Assembly: GCF_958979055.1 (NCBI RefSeq)
Contig: NC_084888.1
Span: 6,681,501-6,745,500, forward strand
Origin: Alnus glutinosa
Taxonomy: Eukaryota; Streptophyta; Magnoliopsida; Fagales; Betulaceae
Direction: 5' to 3'
DNA: 64,000 bases
A program made the position numbers and the translations under genes. The notes beneath the pieces are model-generated. The model had not been told where the DNA came from, made no database searches, and saw only the letters and a program-made list of their open reading frames with translations. Shown here in pieces: positions 27,050-42,207 of the stretch (within the stretch, counting starts at the first letter, position 1; each line of letters opens with the position of its first letter).

Positions 27050-27248
27050 CCATCTGGTAGGACCGTCCTTTTCGCCTTTTTCTCGGTGAACAAACAATAA
27101 AAGAATAAACATATATGTGATGTAATGTTGCACTGTTCGCAAATGAAGGCTAAATCTATTATAGCTTTTGAATAAATTAATGGAGGGCATTTTTAACACT
27201 TTTACCATCTATTTTAACCAAAAATAAATTTTACACTGTGAATGCTCT
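26579..27248. mobile_element. Foldback element with gene-like cargo
   Basis: Ends are AGAGCATTCACAATGG at the left and its inverted match (complement AGAGCATTCACAGTGTA) at the right. These resemble the ends of the foldbacks at 7982 and 9424. Inside, the plus strand from 26804 reads MDTQPQQMGMASSSIAARRK, VSIEVPRRNENF and FKSPMNIEIFRKIIAERGKR before a (GA)n run (27013-27048). This GC-richer stretch looks like a captured exon, but I do not recognise the gene. Confidence 0.5.
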
Positions 27249-27977
27249 AAAATTAAAATCCTTGTCGTAAATTCAGATGTAAATAACAAAAGAAAATGAG
27301 CCATATCATTTGATGTTAATAACAAAAGAAAGACGAGGCATATCAATTTTAGTATTTTACAGTTTCTTCTGTAAAATACACGGTAAAACAATGCCAAAAC
27401 GTGCCGTAAAATTTGAGAAAATGGCATTAATAATTATAAGAACATTTCTTTCACCTTTTTTCTTTGTGGCCACTACAAGCAAGTGATTATTTGAAGCAAA
27501 TTTGATAAAGTCATCACGGTGATAATGACTTTTAACACATTCGAAAAAGTAAAAAGAAAAAAATCGGAAAGCTTTTAACACCTTGTTTGGCTGGCATTTG
27601 AAAATCGGTCCAAACATCAGGCATGTGAAGCACCCTTCCCAAAAATATCTCAGATACTTCAAACCAGAATGATTTTTTTTTCCTCCTGTAACCGCGTGCA
27701 CGATAACTTCATCGCCTTCCCAATCTAAGCCGCCCAAGTACCTTCATCTGATACACCATGCGGGTCCCCAAACCCAAATCAATGGTCAAAAGTCAAAACC
27801 GTGAGTTAACGAAAACAACAGGTTACTCCCTTGGATAAAACCCCTAATTTCCGTGACCCGCAGGTGCACCCAACATTCTCCTCCTCAACGTTCCGTAGTT
27901 TTGATAAAACCACCACGTACGAACACGTTAACGCGTGTCTCGTTGTGAACCTCTGCTTCGCTGTACAGCCTGTACGA
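27249..27977. other. Promoter region of the desaturase gene
   Basis: No gene. Two W-box cores in reverse (GGTCAAAAGTCAAAA at about 27785) and CACGT-containing sequence near 27914 lie upstream of the TATA box. Regulatory meaning is unproven. Confidence 0.35.
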
Positions 27978-27986
27978 TATATAAAA
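27978..27986 (+). promoter_or_regulatory. TATA box of the desaturase gene
   Basis: TATATAAAA, about 276 bases upstream of the ATG and about 100 bases before a leader-intron donor. Confidence 0.55.
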
Positions 27987-28083
27987 CCTTCGTAGGGATA
28001 GTTGCTCTAAACCAGATTATAACGCTGAGCCCAATTGTTGTTGAAAGACAGAGAGAGAAGGAGACGAATCCAAATCAAATCAG

Positions 28084-28228
28084 GTATATCCCTGAAAATG
28101 GGTTTGAGGTTTTTTTCATGAAAAACCACCCCATTAATCAAAAAGGGTATTTCTTGATTTGATTTGTTTGTCTCTGTAACCAAATCTCTCCGTTTATGTT
28201 ATATTTTTCGTGTTATTCTCATTCTTAG
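28084..28228 (+). other. Probable 5' UTR intron of the desaturase gene
   Basis: Donor CAG|GTATATCC at 28084 and acceptor ATTCTTAG ending at 28228 leave a leader that runs directly into ACTAACAAAATGG. The coding frame is open through part of this segment but starts with no ATG, consistent with an untranslated intron. Confidence 0.5.
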
Positions 28229-28253
28229 ATTTGCATTGGCATCTACTAACAAA

Positions 28254-29597
28254 ATGGAGGCGGAGAAGAAGTATGTCACCGTCGAGGAGCTCAAGAAGCA
28301 CAACAAGCCAGGGGACTTGTGGATCTCCATTCAGAATAAGGTTTACGATGTCTCTGACTGGATTAAGGATCACCCTGGTGGCGACGCCCCTCTCCTCGGT
28401 TTGGCTGGCCAAGATGTCACCGACGCTTTCATAGCGTACCATCCTGGCACCGCGTGGCAATACCTCGACAGGTTCTTTACTGGGTATTATCTTAAGGATT
28501 TCAAGATCTCAGAGGTGTCCAAGGATTACAGAAAGCTTGCCGCTGAGCTTGCCAAACAGGGCTTGTTTGAAAGGAAAGGGCATGGGACTATGTACTCCCT
28601 TTTATGCATTGCTTTAATGATGTCCCTTGTTGTTTATGGTGTCTTGTGCTCTGAGAGCGTCTTGGTTCATTTGGGTTGTGGTATGTTGTTGGGTTTACTT
28701 TGGATTGAGGGTGCTTATGTGGGTCATGATTCCGGGCATTACCAAGTAATGTCAAACCCCGTATGCAACAGAGCTGCGCAAATCTTTTCTGGGAATTGCT
28801 TAACTGGGATAAGCATTGCTTGGTGGAAATGGACTCATAATGCCCACCACCTTGCTTGCAATAGCCTTGATCATGATCCCGATCTCCAACACATTCCAGT
28901 CTTTGCCGTGTCCTCAAAACTGTTTAATTCTGTAACATCCTGCTTTTATGGGAGGGAGATGAAGTTTGATTCTCTGGCTAGATTCCTAGTCAGTTACCAG
29001 CATTGGACATATTACCCAGTCTTGAGTGTTTCACGGGTTAATTTGTTTGTTCAGACACTCTTGTTGTTGTTCACTAGGAGGGGAGTACCTAATAGAGGAT
29101 TGAACATATTGGGAATCCTAGTATTCTGGACCTGGTTTCCTCTCCTTGTGTCATGCCTGCCCAATTGGAGCGAGAGGGTGATGTTCGTGATGGCGAGTTT
29201 TGCTGTGACAGGGATCCAACACAATCAGTTCACTTTGAACCATTTTTCGGCGGATGTTTATCTGGGACATCCTAATGGGAATGATTGGTTTGAGAAGCAG
29301 ACAGGTGGGACTTTGGATATTTCTTGCTCGCCATGGATGGATTGGTTCTTTGGTGGATTGCAGTTCCAGCTTGAGCACCATTTGTTCCCGCGATTACCGC
29401 GGGGCCAGTTGAGGAATGTTTCTCCTATTGTGGAGGCTTTATGCAAGAAGCACAACTTGCCTTACAGAAGTATGTCCTTCTGGGCTGCCAACGTATCCAC
29501 CATTAGGACCCTCAGGACCGCTGCCCTACAGGCTCGCGACATGACTGGCCCTGTCCCGAAGAACTTGGTGTGGGAGGCTTTTAATACTCATGGCTGA
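28254..29597 (+). CDS. SLD1: Delta-8 sphingolipid long-chain-base desaturase
   Basis: 447 residues in one exon, the usual length of the family; ATG at 28254 is the first in frame. A cytochrome b5 domain forms the N-terminus, with heme ligands in HPGGD (40-44) and His63. The fatty-acid desaturase domain follows, with histidine boxes HDSGH (158-162), HNAHH (195-199) and QLEHH (372-376); Gln in place of His in the third box marks front-end desaturases. Several hydrophobic segments (about 116-133, 140-156, 265-300) indicate an ER membrane protein. It inserts the C8 double bond in phytosphingosine or dihydrosphingosine bases of ceramides, taking electrons through the fused b5. All key residues are present and the gene looks functional. 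Cis/trans preference cannot be read by eye. The exact paralogue number is not certain. Confidence 0.95.
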   Translation: MEAEKKYVTVEELKKHNKPGDLWISIQNKVYDVSDWIKDHPGGDAPLLGLAGQDVTDAFIAYHPGTAWQYLDRFFTGYYLKDFKISEVSKDYRKLAAELAKQGLFERKGHGTMYSLLCIALMMSLVVYGVLCSESVLVHLGCGMLLGLLWIEGAYVGHDSGHYQVMSNPVCNRAAQIFSGNCLTGISIAWWKWTHNAHHLACNSLDHDPDLQHIPVFAVSSKLFNSVTSCFYGREMKFDSLARFLVSYQHWTYYPVLSVSRVNLFVQTLLLLFTRRGVPNRGLNILGILVFWTWFPLLVSCLPNWSERVMFVMASFAVTGIQHNQFTLNHFSADVYLGHPNGNDWFEKQTGGTLDISCSPWMDWFFGGLQFQLEHHLFPRLPRGQLRNVSPIVEALCKKHNLPYRSMSFWAANVSTIRTLRTAALQARDMTGPVPKNLVWEAFNTHG

Positions 29598-31080
29598 GAC
29601 AAAGGCCTTGTTTTTTGGTTGGTATTTTCATAAATTTCCCTGGCTTGTGCCTGTGCCAGTGCCAGTAGGATGACTATTACTTCCAAATTTGATATCATAT
29701 CTCATATACTGTGCTTCTATTTGAGATCCAGATTTTGAGATCCAGATTTATTTTCTTTGTTTTTTTTTTTTTTTTTTTTTTCTCGTTTAAAACAATATAC
29801 TAGATGATTTTCCTCCATTACCACAGAGTGCTAAGCTATGCTTGATATTTCTTCACGTTGTGGGAATTCTTAGTACCATAGTGATATTCTCTGACTGGCA
29901 GTTTTATATATTCTTCCTAGGAAATTCTACATGTTGATGAGAAGAAAGTTAATTTATTATCTAATGTTTACAGTTTTTCTTTAGCATTTTTCCTTCAATA
30001 CCCTGTGTTAAGATTGATATCTCCAATTGAGCATACTTTGAAATGCTGTTGAGGTGCCAGGCTATTGGATAGTTTATATTGCAGTAAAACAGAGGACGTG
30101 CTTATTTCTTATAGATTTATATATTAGGTCAATGCATGCAGAAAAAATGGAGATAGTTGATACTGGAACCCTTTAGATATTTTTTTTTTTATGTAACTAC
30201 GAGACTATCATATATCTATGCCTGACTATTGAGGAATGAGTTTTTCACGCCACATTGTATGATAAGCCCTTTGATAGCTGGTAGCACTTCTGAAGTCGCA
30301 TCTATTGTTGGAAGCAACTCCTGAGCGGCTCAGGGGATGGAAGTTTCCTAAAACAGCGCTGTTGACATCTTTTTCGGATGCCTTTCCAAAATTTAACATT
30401 CCCCACAATGCCAGGGGTGTACAGCGTACTGCTATCAAAGGATTTTAACAGACTTTGAACCGAAATAACAGGACCTGTCTATCTTATTGCGGCATTCGAA
30501 AGGGTAAAGATTGTCCTTGTGTTGTCCGCACATCTGTTAAAAGGGAAAGCTTAATGTATACTGCCCTACCCTCCAATTCTTTCCCCACGTCAATCCATGG
30601 CAAGTTGAGACCTGTTTAGCATCCTTTAAGGATCTATGACAGGCTTGACAGCATTGATCCCATCTCCTCGCCTGATAGTACCACCATCACCTTCGTGCCA
30701 CCTGCTTAACATAAAATTATGTAAAATCTCATGCTAGTGCACCCACAATTATCTAGATCACAATGACAGGCTAGGTTGATTATATCTCAAAAGGTGTGCG
30801 ACAAGGTGCCTCTGTTCCTTTAAGACCTTCCAAGTATTAGTAGTCATTTGAAAACAGAACCCTTCTGTCGCAGCACTGGCATTTGTAAATAATGTTGGTA
30901 ATTACTATCTGGACATTAACATGACACCATTTTGACTGATGGCTGTTAGAGTTGATCTACATGATAGATAAAAGTCTTATTTATATGCGATACTAGGGTT
31001 GATCTAAAGATTTCCTTCTACTTTTTTCTTCTTCTACATAGGTGTTTTCTTGTATACTAGAGTTACGTCTCTCTGCGCTT
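29598..31080. other. Desaturase 3' flank and intergenic DNA
   Basis: A T-run (29758-29780) follows the probable 3' UTR. Nothing else recognisable is seen to 31080. Confidence 0.5.
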
Positions 31081-31684
31081 TTGATATGCATTACACTACT
31101 TATACAAAAAAAAAAAAGAAAAAGAATTCTTATTTATATGCAACAGAGTTAAACAAATGCCTTCTGCCTATACCAGACCACGCCTGATGAAATTTTCCTG
31201 TGTTTCTTATTTTCATCTTCTGTTTGCTTCCATCTCATCCTAAATATGAACTCAACTTCATCTTATGAAACTAAATGTAAACATATGTGGTCAAGTACTG
31301 AAATTCTTCTTGTTCAAATGGGAGGTTGTTGTTTAAGCATGCCATCAAGATCTGAGGGAAAAGATAACCAAAGGGAGAAGAAGGTTGATATGCATTACAC
31401 TACTTATCCAAAAAAAAAAATGATTTCTTATTTATATGCAGCAGAGTTAAACAAATGCCTTCTGCCTATACCAGACCACGCGTGATGAAATTTTTCTGTG
31501 TTTCTTATTTTCATCTTCTGTTTGCTTCCATCTCATCCTAAATATCAAATTTAACTTCATCTTATGAAACTAAATGTAAACATATGTGGTCAAGTACTGA
31601 AATTCTTCTTGTTCAAATGGGAGGTTGTTATTTAAGCATGCCATCAAGATCTGAGGGAAAAGATAACCAAAGGGAGAAGAAGGT
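31081..31684. repeat. Two tandem copies of a ~304-bp unit
   Basis: Copies 31081-31384 and 31385-31684 both run from TTGATATGCATTACACTACT to AACCAAAGGGAGAAGAAGG and are nearly identical. The same end motif (AGCATGCCATCAAGA, AGCCAAAGGGAAGAAG) occurs downstream of the chitinase copies at 35696 and 39793, so the unit belongs to the chitinase 3' flank. Confidence 0.9.
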
Positions 31685-31807
31685 AACATTTATCACCAGT
31701 ACACAATTCTGCTTATTATATTGATAGAACACAAGTGGAAGAGATACAAAAACACCCATCGAGGAAGTGATCTTGGATACAAATATCAGAGTGACCTAGC
31801 TATATAT

Positions 31808-32785
<978 letters not shown>

Positions 32786-32800
32786 TTAGTGTAAAACATG

Positions 32801-32810
32801 CTTTATATAG
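32801..32810 (-). promoter_or_regulatory. TATA box of tandem chitinase A
   Basis: Minus strand CTATATAAAG about 97 bases upstream of the ATG; the same sequence lies upstream of the other two tandem copies. Confidence 0.6.
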
Positions 32811-33227
32811 AGGAATATGGCCCAATAGTGACATTCATCATCTTGTTCTCTTGCTAAAGAGTACCTGGCTGAAGGGTTAATTTCTTCTTAATTTCTTATG
32901 TTTTAATCTTAATAGTCTCTGATAAACGTACACGGTGCTGTAGATTTGAGACAATTCCCATTCTCCTTACTTTTGCCTTGTCTAGTTGTTAACTAATTTT
33001 TTTCATTTAAGGCACTTTTTTTTTTTCTTTGGAAGGCATGGGTCCCAACATGAACCATACTTAAGTTCCATATCTTGAATTATAATTTGGTGGCCTAGAT
33101 TTCATTCTTTATGTTGTTTAGCATTGATTAACTAATTCTGACAATAAGATCAGTTTTGCCTCATCTTAAACCTCGTGAGGTTGTATTGTTCTCTAATAGG
33201 CTGTGACTTGTTAAATTTTTCTAAAAA

Positions 33228-33412
33228 GTAATGCTACTCTTTATATTTATTTATTAATATTCATTTTATATATGTTGACATGATGTGCTTTAAGTAGTTT
33301 TTTTTTAAAATAATAATAAAATAAAAAAAATTGTTGGGATGAGAAGTTACTTAAAACACGCAACATCAGCCGAATTGAAATAAGTGTGAAAAATAGCATT
33401 ATACTTTGCTAA
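33228..33412. mobile_element. Small foldback MITE in the chitinase flank
   Basis: AAAGTAATGCTACTCTTTAT at the left pairs with the right end (complement AAAGTATAATGCTATTTTTC), with TTTAAGTA inner arms. It occurs at the equivalent place in the next unit (37118-37303), so it is older than the tandem duplication. Confidence 0.6.
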
Positions 33413-35695
33413 ATCACGCTTTTGACTTGTCCTCTTCGTTTTCTTCAGCCCTTGTATATGGGAATATAAGAATAATTATGAAGGAATTTTCGAAGGGAAA
33501 TTAAAATTATAAAATATATAAGTTCTTATAGTTTTCGATATCCAATTTGTTCCTTACAACTTTTGACTCCAGATTAGTAGTTCGTGCAAAAAAAAATAGT
33601 CAAGAATCTACTATTCGTGAGATCATGTGCCATTTTTTCTTCTATAATCGCCCTTTGAGAAGAACCGAGTCACTTATTTGACTTATTTTTTATCATTTAT
33701 ATGTATTTATGCACTATTTTACTTTGTGTTAGGTTTGTTGTTGGGGTGTTTATCCTTTTTTCAGTTTTAAGATTGTCAACCCGCTCTTCATTTCAGATCA
33801 AGAGTGAGAATGATCATTCTTGTAATCCTTTTCTTTACTCAATTAAGGAAAAAAAAAAGTTTTAGAATGAAGTATTTAATTTTAAAATTGATTGTATTCG
33901 AATAAAAAAATAAGATTAAGAATCTTAAATATTCAATTAACGGATAATGCAATATACGGTTCTTTTTCTTCTCTATTTTTTTTTTTAGGGAAGAAGGAAA
34001 ATATCTTAATATTACTCTAATATGACTTACAAAAAGAACACTACTCAACTCAACAGTATCACACTATGTTGACGTGACATTATCAATCCACCCTTAAGAT
34101 TAGCCACATGAAAGGTTTTCCAATTTTCAAAACCTCCCAAATGCCTTCTCACAAAAACTCTTTTCTTTGTCTCCGTTCATTTCCCTTTGAAAGATGATTA
34201 TGGTAATACTGACAGTTTTATGAAGAATTGGGTACAAATACAATCGATTACACAATAAAGGAAGCTCCAATACTTTAGGGATCAAAATCATCTACAATCC
34301 CTAAGATATTTTATCCAGTCATTATTTAAATCCTAACAAATTGTTCATATCGAAAGACCAAGATCTTGTCACATCGTCAATCCATTACAACACTCTCAAA
34401 AAATGAGTGAAAAATAAAAGAAAAAACAGGCTAACGGGGCTAACAACGTTTGAATGTATTCTATTTTCACACTTTTTACAACACAGCAGCGAAAGAGTCC
34501 TATGACTCCTATCATCATTCATCAGCCCCCATTCTCTTCACATACATTAACGTGCCATTTCACTCAGGTTTGTTAGAGGTGATCTACATGATGGATTAGA
34601 GTTTTAAGTATCTTGTTTATATGTTCAACAATGTTACACAAATTATGGCTCAATCAGATTTGAACAAGTGTTTGAGGTTTTCATCATTTAAGCCTTTATT
34701 GTGCGGCTTCCAGTGACCAAGTTCTACTATATAGTACTACTATATATGGTCACGCTCAAGTAAAATAGCTTCAATTGAATATCCTCCGTGTGCCTTTTTT
34801 TTTTTTAGTTGAAAAAAAAAAAAAAAAAAAGTTACACAAATGCCTTGGGCCTTTGGTGGACAACTTTCAATGAAACTTTTTTGTGTTATGACTTTTATCT
34901 CTTGTTTGCTTCTGCCTCACCTTCAACATCAACTTAACGTCATCTTACTAATTAAACCAAACTTAGACATTTGGCATAGTGCTGAAACTCTCGTCTCATC
35001 TTGACTGATTAACTTGAAAATATCTCCTAGTTATTTTGGAATGGACAAAAATTTTATCAAAACTGGGTTGGAGGTTTATAAAGCTGTCATCTGTTTTTTA
35101 GCATGCGAGAAACACATGTTTTTTTAATAACGTGTGAGAAGCACGTACTTCTTAGTTCTTTTATATAATTTCTCTAAACTCTTTTATAATGTTATTAAAA
35201 AAATACATTCTTCTCACATGCTTAAAGGACACATGACAATTTTATAAGCTAGGTTGAAAGAAGTTTGGAGAAAAAGTAATGCTAAAAACCAGACCTTCAT
35301 CCTACTGGGCCGATGGATACTGCCATGTCAATCCGGATGAGAGTGTGGTTTTTAACGTCTCTGATATCTCTTGAAGGAAAATTCTGTCGTAGGTGGAGTA
35401 TGCTCATACAATTATCTGAACTTCAACAAATATGACATGGCTCTTGATAGAAACAGCATTTGATCGTTAGACTTTACAACAATAGTGCTTGCTAAGCCTA
35501 AGCATGCCATCAAGAACAGAGGGAGAAGATAGCCAAAGGGAAGAAGAAAACATGTAGCAAAACACACAACGCTGAATATATTATATATATGCATACATGA
35601 TATTAGTACATATAGAGAGAACACAAGTGAAAAATGCAGAAGCCCTTCATCTAGGAAGTCACTTGGATGCAAATCTCACATAGTGATCTGGATGT

Positions 35696-36672
<977 letters not shown>

Positions 36673-36687
36673 TTAGTGTAAAACATG

Positions 36688-36697
36688 CTTTATATAG
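36688..36697 (-). promoter_or_regulatory. TATA box of tandem chitinase B
   Basis: Minus strand CTATATAAAG at the same offset as in copy A. Confidence 0.55.
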
Positions 36698-37117
36698 AGG
36701 AATTATGGCCCAATAGTGACATTCATCATCTTGTTCTCTTGCTAAAGAGTGCGTGGCTGAAGGGTTAATTTCTTCTTAATTTCTTATGTTTTAATCTTAA
36801 TAGTCTCTGATAAACGTACACGGCGTTGTAGATTTGACTTCCCATTCTCCTCATTTTTGCCTTGTCTAGTTGTGAACTAATTTTTGTCGTTTTAAGGCAT
36901 TGTTTTTTTCTTTGGAAGGCATGGGTCCCAACATGAACCATATTTAAGTTCCATATCTTGAATTATAATTTGGTGTGTCCTAGATTTTATTCTTTATGTT
37001 GTTTAGCATTGATTAACTAATTCTGACGATAAGATCAGATTTGCCTCATTTTAAACCTCGTGACGTTGTATTGTTCTCTAATAGGCTGCAATGACTTGTT
37101 AAACTTTTCTGAAAAGT

Positions 37118-37303
37118 AACGCTACTCTTTATATTTATTTATTACACTCATTTTATAATTTATATCGGCTGGTATGACATGTTTTTAAGTAATTTTTTTT
37201 AAAAAAATAAAAATAAAAATACAAAATTGTTGGGATGAAAAGGTACTTAAAACATGCAACATTAGCTGACATAAAATGAGTGTGAAATGTAGCATTTCTC
37301 TTT
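37118..37303. mobile_element. Small foldback MITE, second copy
   Basis: Counterpart of 33228-33412 in the next duplication unit. Ends AAAAGTAACGCTACTCTTTA and complement AAAGAGAAATGCTACATTTC. The arms are better preserved here (CTCATTTTAT and ATAAAATGAG). Confidence 0.65.
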
Positions 37304-39792
37304 GCCAAATCTCGCTTTTGACTTGCCCTCTTCATTGTCTTCGGCCCTTGTATATGGGAATATTAGAATAATTACAAAGGGATTTCTGAAAGCAAATTAC
37401 ATATTACAAAATATATAAGTTCCTCTTCTAATTTTCGACATCCAATTTGTTCCTTACAACTTTTGACTCCAGATTAGTATTTCATGCAAAAAAAAATAGC
37501 CATGAATCTACTATTCATGAGTTCATGTGTCATTTTTTCTATTGTAATCACTTTGAGTGGCCCTTTGAAAATGATTGAGTCACTTGTTTGACCTATTTCA
37601 TATCCATTATATGCATCTATGCACTGTTTTATTTTGTGTTGAGTTTGTTATTGGGGTGTTCACCCTCTTTTCGGTTTTAAAATTGTCAACCCTCTCTTCC
37701 TTTCCGATCCGGAGCGAAAATGATCATCTTTTGTAATCATTTTCCTTACTCGGTTTTGGTGGGGGGGGGGGGGGGGGCGCTAGAATGGAGTACTTAATTT
37801 CACAATTGATTGTATTCGAATAAAAAAATAAGATTAAGAATCTAAAATATGAAGATAGTGGTAATGTACTGTTCTTTTATTTTTCTTTTTTCCAGGGAAG
37901 AAGGAAAATATCACAACATTACTCTTATATAACTTACACAAAGAACACTACTCAACACTATCACACTATATTGACGCTACATTTTCAATCCACGTTTAAG
38001 ATTAGCCACACGAAAGGTTTACCAATTTTCCAACCTCCCAAATATGCCTTCTTTTCACAAAAACTCCTTTTCTTTGTCTCTGTGCGTTTCCACTATGAAA
38101 GATGATAATGGTAATACTGATAGTTTTACGAAGAATTGGGGACAAATACAATCGATCACACAATAAAGGAAGCTCCAATACTTTAGGGATCAAAATCATC
38201 TACAATCCCTAAGATATTTTATCCTCTGTAATTATTTAAATCCTAACAAATCATATATAACGAAAGACCAAGATCTTGTCACATCGTCAATCCATTACAA
38301 CACTCACAACAAATGTGTGAAGAAAAAAAAAAAAAAAAACAACAGGCTGACGGGGCTAACAACGTTTGAATGTATTCTATTTTCACACTTTCTACAACAC
38401 AGCAACGAAAGAGTCCTATCATCATTCATCAGCCCCCATCCTCACAGCCCCTTCACATACATTAACGTGCCATTTTACTCAGGTTTGTTAGAGGTGATCT
38501 AGACGGTGGATTAGAGTTTTAACTTTTAAGTATCTTGTTGATACGTTCAACGTAGTTAAGATAAATTATAGTTTAGTTGGACTTGAAAGAGCGTCTAATG
38601 TTTTCACCGTTTAAACTCTTATTATGCGGCTTCCGACGAGTGGATGTTACTATATATGGTCACGCCTAGGTAGAATAGCTTCAATTGAATCTCATCCGTC
38701 TGCCTTTTTTTTTTTTTAATTAAAAAAAAAAAACAAAGTTAGACAAATGCCTTGGGCCTATGGTGGACAACTTTCAATGGAACTTTTTTGTGTTTCTGAC
38801 TTTTATCTCTTGTTTGCTTCTGCCTCATCTTCAACATCAACTTAACGTCATCTTACTAATTAAACCAAACTTAGACATTTGGCATAGTGCTGAAACTCTT
38901 GTCTCATCTTGACTGATTAACTAGAAAATATCTCCTAGTTATTTTGGAATGGATAAATTTTTTCTCAAAACTGGGATAGAGGTCTATAAAGTTGTCATCT
39001 GTTTCTTAGCATAAGATAAACACATGTTTTTTTAATAGAGTGTGAGAAACACATGCCTTTTTTTTTAATAGAATTTCTCTAAACTCTTTTAATGATATTA
39101 AAAAAAAAATATCCTTACTTAAGGGACACGTCACAATTTTATAAACTTAGTTAGAGGATGTTTGGAGAAAGAGTAATGCTAAGAACCACACCACATCCAG
39201 CTGGGCTGATGGATACTGCAACAGTGCCACGTCAGTCCGGATGAGGGTGTAGTTTAATTTTTAACATTTTTCTTGAAGGAAAATTCTGTCGTTGTGGTGG
39301 AGTATGCTCATACAATTATCTGAATTTCGACAAATATGATAAGCCACTGGAGTTGGTACTTATTTTAGAAGTGGTGCCCCAAAAAGTTTTTTAAGCATGC
39401 AGAACTTCCCAAATGTATAACTCTGTTGGAAAGTAAATTGATATGCAAGATATTAAAATGATTCCATGAATTTGCAATTATTTTCTGTTTACACGCATCT
39501 ATTTGGAGATGATTTAAATTTTTGACATGGCTCTTGAAAGAAACAGCATTTGATCGTTATACTTTACAACAATACTGCTTGCTGAGCCTAAGCATGCCCT
39601 CAAGATCAGAGGGAGAAGATAGCCAAAGGGAAGAAGGAAACATGAAGCAAAACACACAACGCTAAATATATTATATATATGCATAATGCATACATGATAT
39701 TAGTACATATAGAGAGAACACAAGTGAAAAATGCAGAAGCCCTTCATCTAGGAAGTCACTTGGATGCAAATCTCACATAGTGATCTGGATGT

Positions 39793-40773
<981 letters not shown>

Positions 40774-41266
40774 GGAGTTATTGCCCAATAGTGACATTCA
40801 TCGACTTGTTCTCTTGCTAAAGAGTGCGTGGCTGAAGGGTTACTTGAGTTTCACAATCTTGATAATCACTGTTAAACGCACACGGCGTTGTACATATGCA
40901 GACAATTTGTGAGTTCCATATCTTGAAATTTAATTTGCAATTATGTCAGATCTGTCTCATCTTAAACCTTATGGTGTTTGTTCTCTAATAGGGTGCAACG
41001 ACCTGTATACTGTCGTGAACCTTTTTCCAAATCACTTCTCTGACTTGCCCACTTCATAATCTTCAGCCCACATTTGTCAGAATACATTAATAATTACAGA
41101 ATATAATGAGATTTGTGAGAGGAAATTATGGACTAATTTTCCATATGCAATTTGCACCTTTCAACTTCTCATTCCACATTCCTAATTCGTGTAAAAGTTA
41201 GTCAAGAATCTACTCTTCGTGAGTCCATGTCCTTTGATAGATTATTTAACTTCTAAATTTATTATA

Positions 41267-42158
41267 GGGTAAATTACGGTTTGTCTTTCCAAACTATCGC
41301 AAGATTTTCAAGTTGACCTCTAAACTACACAATGTTTTGAATTGCCCCGTGTCAAAATTGACCACTATTTTGGATGAAAAACTTTAGCATGTGCCTTGCA
41401 CTTGCGTCTAAGTTTAACTTCCCAAATTAACCTCATTTTTTTTAAAAAAAAAAAAATGACGTAATATTTGTTCAAAGGGATAGTCACACGGCTACTCCCT
41501 ATGTTTTTAGAAGAGTTATTGCGCAGCCACCATTCACTTATTCAGAGAGGATTGTTGCGCAACCATCCCCTATCAATTTAGAGGAGTGGCCGTGTGTCAA
41601 TTCCCTACATGTTCAAAAAGGTGACTGTGCAACCAACTCACAGCATAATAGAAAGATGGTCATGCAACTGTCCCATCTATTCAAAGGGGTAGTCGCGCAA
41701 CCACCCCTCTCACCTATTTAGAAAGAGTGGTCGCGGGGCCACCTCTAATTATTTAAAGAGGTAGTTGCGTGGCCACCATTCTAGCCACTCGCAACATAAT
41801 AGAGGGGTGGCCACGTGACTAGTCCATAACTTAACAAAGAGGTTGACGGTATTATCACCCCCATCTTTTCAATGAGATTCCTATGCAACCCCTCCTTCAT
41901 ATGGGTGGCCACGCGACCACCCCTCTATCATGGTAGGGGTGGCCATCTTCCCTTGCTATTTTAGAGGCAATTTGGTAACTCGGTAAGCATACAAGGCACA
42001 TGCTAATGTTTTCAATTCCTAATAACAGCTAATTTTGACACAGGAGGCAACTCGAAACTTTGGTGATAATTTATAAGTCCACGTTGTAGTGAGTTACAAT
42101 TTAGAGATCAATTTGAGAATGTGATGATAGTTTAAGGAGACAAAAGTGCATTTTACCC
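41267..42158. mobile_element. Large foldback element, ~890 bp, with internal repeats
   Basis: The left arm GGGTAAATTACGGTTTGTCT (through AAACTATCGCAAGATTTTCA) pairs with the right arm (complement GGGTAAAATGCACTTTTGTC, AAACTATCATCACATTCTCA). The arms extend about 150 bases, down to the CTAATTTTGACACAGG region. Flanks TTTATTATA and CTAATTATA agree at 7 of 9 bases, in keeping with a Mutator-like 9-bp target duplication. Between the arms are degenerate GTGGTCGCGCAACCACCCC-type repeats (about 41480-41950). No transposase is present. Confidence 0.7.
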
Positions 42159-42207
42159 CTAATTATACTAAAATTTAAAAAATACAATAAGAATCTACAA
42201 CAAAATC

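Noticed and set aside
28164-28253. 30-residue N-terminal extension of the desaturase
   Set aside because: Starts at TTG and lies mostly in the predicted leader intron.
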